In this document: piece by piece, positions 61,419-64,000 of the stretch
Position numbering within the stretch: position 1 is the first letter of the stretch
How the letters are laid out: each line of letters opens with the position of its first letter
Assembly: GCF_000316625.1 (NCBI RefSeq)
Contig: NC_019676.1
Location: 5,722,501-5,786,500, forward strand
Reading direction: 5' to 3'
From: Nostoc sp. PCC 7107
GTDB taxonomy: Bacteria > Cyanobacteriota > Cyanobacteriia > Cyanobacteriales > Nostocaceae
Length of the DNA: 64,000 nt
Notes under the pieces: generated by a model
Database searches by the model: none
What the model was told of the DNA's origin: nothing
The model's input: only the letters and a program-made list of their open reading frames with translations
Made by a program: the position numbers and the translations under genes

Positions 61419-64000
61419 ATGGAATTACCAAAGTTAGTTGTAGAGTTAGTCGGCGACTACTCCCAACTCTTAGATGATATCAACGAAGCGCGAAAAGAAG
61501 CATTAAAGCAAGCCAAATTAATTGAAAGAGATTTTGTAATTCGCCCCAAATTAGCTTTTAACGCCGCAGAAATAAGAACAACGACTCAAGGTATTTCCCA
61601 AACATTTCAAGAATCTCTAAAGTCCCAGAAAATAGATATTACGCCAGCATTAACATTTAATCAAAATACTGTTCGTAACCTGGGACGACAAGTATCACAA
61701 GGTTTAGCACAGGGCATTAATTCAGAGGCGAGGGGAGTAAAAAAAGCGTCTAGTGATTTAGCAGGATTAACTATTGACGAAACTAAGCGGAAGTTAAAAA
61801 TTAAATCCCCTTCTCAAGAGTTTCGAGATATTGGTAAAAGTATTGTTGACGGACTGACGCAAGGGCTTGGTATCGGGGGAGCGTTAACCCTTACGGGGGC
61901 TATTTCTGGGTTAATTACTGGAATAATTAACGCCGCCCGTTCGACTGTCCAAACTGGACTTAATTTCACAGGCGACTCAATTAATAAATTTAGTGACTTA
62001 AGAGCTTTTGAAGCTCAATTAAAACTTATCGAAGGTTCCGAAAACTCCCTTAAATTTGTTAGGGGAGAAAGCGATCGCCTAAGCCTATCATTAACGAAAG
62101 CACGGCAAGGGTATGTAGGTTTAGCGGCCGCTGCTAGAGGCACTAAATTACAGGACGACGTTAAAGATATATTTTCGTCCTTATCTACTGCTACAAGAGT
62201 TTATAACCTCTCTAATGAACAATACCAAGGTGCATTATTAGCAAATCAGCAAATAATTAGTAAAAACAAAGTCAGTTCCGAAGAATTGGTTCAACAACTT
62301 GGCGAACGTTTACCGGGGGCTGTTCAAGTCGCTGCCAGGGCTTTAGGTATAACAACCGCCCAACTAGATAAAATCCTTAGTACGGGTCAGTTAACAGCTA
62401 ACGTATTTCTCCCCCGTTTCGCTGCCCAACTTAAAAAAGAATTGGGCGCGGGAGTTCAAGAAGCTTCTAATAACTCAACAGCATCATTAACGCGACTACA
62501 AAACCAAGTCATATCCTTGCAGGAATCACTGGGACAGTCAATTGAGCCTGGGGTAATTGCTGGACTTAATTTTATTCAGCAAGTTTTGACAGACTTAAAT
62601 CAAGCAGGTTTATTTAATGAATTAAATAAGGGAGCTTTAGATTTTAGCGAATATTTAAAACAAAATCCCCAAATAGCAAAAGAGACTGCTAAGGCGATCG
62701 CAGAATTAGCGAAGGATTCCATTAAACTAGCAGCGGAAGGGGCGAAATTTTTACTGGATTATTTAAAAGAAAATCCCGATATCATACGCAAGTCTGCGGA
62801 TGCGATGAGTAGTTTTACTAGTGGTATTAAAGGCGCAGTAATATCAGCTAAAGAATTAATTCAGCCACTAAAAGATGCTTTTGACTTCTTAGTTGGAGTA
62901 GAAAGTAAGCTGAAAAATTCTCTAAAGAGCGTAGCTCAAGATACTCAAAAAAATACCCCCACCGTAACTAACATTGACCAAGTATCACCAGTGTTACGCC
63001 CATTTGTAGGCATTTCTCAAGCACTAGGTTTAAATAAAGAAATTGCCCATAGCCCTATCAGGGGCGTTAACTTTGAACAACTTCTAAAGTATGTTCCTAC
63101 ACGGCAGCAAGGATTTTATGGAGTAAGAGACGGTGGCAGGAGGCAGCATTCAAAAGTTGATTTTGATTCTAGGGTAGGTGCTGGTGAAGGTGCGATCGCC
63201 CAAGCTATATATGGAGGTCAAGCAACCTATAGACCATTTACTAATACTAGTGCCGGGGTTTTTGTAAAAACTCTTGACCAACAAGGGCGGGAAATTGTTG
63301 TCGAGTACGGACATTTGAAACTTAACGATGTACGTCAACTCTTTGGTAACAGGAACCAAATAAAAATAAATCCAGGTCAAGCTTTAGGTCGAGTTACTAA
63401 AGATGCTCTTAGTTCTGGCCCACATTTAGACTTTGGAATTAGAGTTAACGGGCAATATGTTGACCCTCAAAAGTATTTGCGTGAACTTGTTAATGGAACT
63501 AGAAATTTACAAAAGTCTGCAATTGCACAAGCGCAAACTTACGGGCCGCCTTTGCCAACTTCTCAGCAATTAGCGCAAATAGCCCAATATAAAAAAGCGA
63601 TCGCTAGTTATTACGGGCGGTCAGATGGTTTTCACGGGAAGCCTACAGCCAGCGGCGCAATCTTTAATGCTGATGCTTTTACGGTCGCTCATAAAACCTT
63701 ACCCTTTGGCACTAAAGTAGAATTTCGCAATCCTCAAACTGGTGTAACTGCCATTGGTACTATTAACGACCGTGGCCCATTCATTAAAGGCAGAGAGTTT
63801 GATTTAAGCGAGGCGTTAGCCCGTAAGCTAGGAACGCTAAACTCAAACTTAACTAAGCCAAATGTTGAATACAGAATTATCACTTCATCGGTTTCCCAAA
63901 ATTTAACTAATTCGCCAAAATCCTCAGTTTCCCCACAACAGCAACCCCCAGAGATTAGAGCAATTTTACAGGGACAACAAGAACGCGATCGCGTTGCTAG
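61419..64000 (+). CDS. Tape-measure-like protein with M23 and RlpA-like domains, C-terminus beyond window
   Basis: From the ATG at 61419 the frame stays open to the window end (860 codons). Residues 1-130 are helical; a Gly-rich hydrophobic stretch (LGIGGALTLTGAISGLITG) lies near 148-166. Residues about 180-450 follow the N-terminal tape-measure pattern (LPGAVQVAARALGITTAQLD, then LDKILSTGQLTANVF, LQNQVISLQESLGQSIEPG). Residues about 560-690 match M23 peptidases: H577 and D581 (HSKVD), GHLKL with H632, and GPHLDF with H669, where Asp 671 replaces the second His of the HxH motif. Residues 728-810 match RlpA double-psi barrels (FHGKPTASG, AHKTLPFGTKVEF, NDRGPF with D784). The protein probably sets tail length and opens the cell wall during DNA entry. 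An AAGGAG lies about 24 nt before the ATG, rather far. Confidence 0.75.
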   Translation, partial: MELPKLVVELVGDYSQLLDDINEARKEALKQAKLIERDFVIRPKLAFNAAEIRTTTQGISQTFQESLKSQKIDITPALTFNQNTVRNLGRQVSQGLAQGINSEARGVKKASSDLAGLTIDETKRKLKIKSPSQEFRDIGKSIVDGLTQGLGIGGALTLTGAISGLITGIINAARSTVQTGLNFTGDSINKFSDLRAFEAQLKLIEGSENSLKFVRGESDRLSLSLTKARQGYVGLAAAARGTKLQDDVKDIFSSLSTATRVYNLSNEQYQGALLANQQIISKNKVSSEELVQQLGERLPGAVQVAARALGITTAQLDKILSTGQLTANVFLPRFAAQLKKELGAGVQEASNNSTASLTRLQNQVISLQESLGQSIEPGVIAGLNFIQQVLTDLNQAGLFNELNKGALDFSEYLKQNPQIAKETAKAIAELAKDSIKLAAEGAKFLLDYLKENPDIIRKSADAMSSFTSGIKGAVISAKELIQPLKDAFDFLVGVESKLKNSLKSVAQDTQKNTPTVTNIDQVSPVLRPFVGISQALGLNKEIAHSPIRGVNFEQLLKYVPTRQQGFYGVRDGGRRQHSKVDFDSRVGAGEGAIAQAIYGGQATYRPFTNTSAGVFVKTLDQQGREIVVEYGHLKLNDVRQLFGNRNQIKINPGQALGRVTKDALSSGPHLDFGIRVNGQYVDPQKYLRELVNGTRNLQKSAIAQAQTYGPPLPTSQQLAQIAQYKKAIASYYGRSDGFHGKPTASGAIFNADAFTVAHKTLPFGTKVEFRNPQTGVTAIGTINDRGPFIKGREFDLSEALARKLGTLNSNLTKPNVEYRIITSSVSQNLTNSPKSSVSPQQQPPEIRAILQGQQERDRVA

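Larger units (their letters stand above)
54486..64000 (+). mobile_element. Integrated phage-plasmid- or satellite-like element, left part
   Basis: The element begins at the truncated tRNA-Ser and runs beyond the window. All genes are on the plus strand: tyrosine recombinase, ribbon-helix-helix protein, primase-helicase, unknown 154-aa protein, terminase-small-subunit-like protein, tape-measure-like protein. Intergenic parts are much more AT-rich than the chromosome and carry iteron-like repeats. HIP1 sites are present throughout, so it has been resident in cyanobacteria for a long time. The right attachment site, which should hold the 3' half of the tRNA or its core, is not in the window. Confidence 0.8.

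Overview
The window is chromosomal DNA of a cyanobacterium, most likely a filamentous, heterocyst-forming one (Nostocales). The evidence is the very frequent HIP1 octamer (GCGATCGC) in genes on both strands, the abundance of large multidomain histidine kinases, two giant Ser/Thr-plus-histidine kinases, cyanobacterium-type Omp85 and lipid-A-disaccharide-synthase-like genes, and several small interspersed repeats. I cannot name the species from the sequence alone.

Layout. 1-2130: divergent pair of a truncated Omp85 outer-membrane assembly gene and a lipid-A-disaccharide-synthase-like gene. 2304-7673: signalling cluster (NarL-type regulator, degenerate PAS/ATPase protein, two receiver-histidine kinases, one receiver). 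7674-13162: small secreted, membrane and hypothetical proteins around a cell-wall amidase. 13199-20063: housekeeping and stand-alone genes (trmFO, a candidate bilin-binding GAF protein, family-4 uracil-DNA glycosylase, phosphoribosyltransferase, TPR protein, methyltransferase, NADAR protein). 20185-22946: a two-gene operon of a PhnD-like lipoprotein and a membrane histidine kinase. 23813-36344: two giant kinases (1836 and 1984 aa) separated by an alpha/beta-hydrolase. 36661-42049: small protein, tRNA-Lys(CTT), PAS-GAF histidine kinase, membrane protein and GHL10-type glycoside-hydrolase-like protein. 42301-45606: a CRISPR array of 27 repeats without cas genes, with an IS4-like element inserted in its second-oldest spacer. 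45846-54196: glcD, a K+ channel/TrkA protein, argD, a glutathione transferase and an LPS-export set (lptA, lptB, lptF/G-like).

54444-64000: a tRNA-Ser(CGA) gene is cut off after 42 nt, next to a tyrosine recombinase. From there to the window end lies an integrated element. It encodes a small ribbon-helix-helix protein, a 1192-aa primase-helicase resembling cyanobacterial plasmid replication proteins, an unknown 154-aa protein, a terminase-small-subunit-like protein and the first 860 codons of a tape-measure-like protein that also carries an M23 peptidase-like and an RlpA-like domain. Direct and inverted copies of an AT-rich core bracket the replication block. The mix of plasmid-type replication and phage-tail functions suggests a phage-plasmid or phage satellite; its right end lies outside the window.

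The most interesting items are this element, two GAF domains with both cysteines of DXCF cyanobacteriochromes at the right spacing (one inside the 1984-aa dual kinase), the IS insertion in the CRISPR array with its 8-bp target duplication and 77-bp internal duplication, and three MITE-like elements, one with a perfect 10-bp target duplication.
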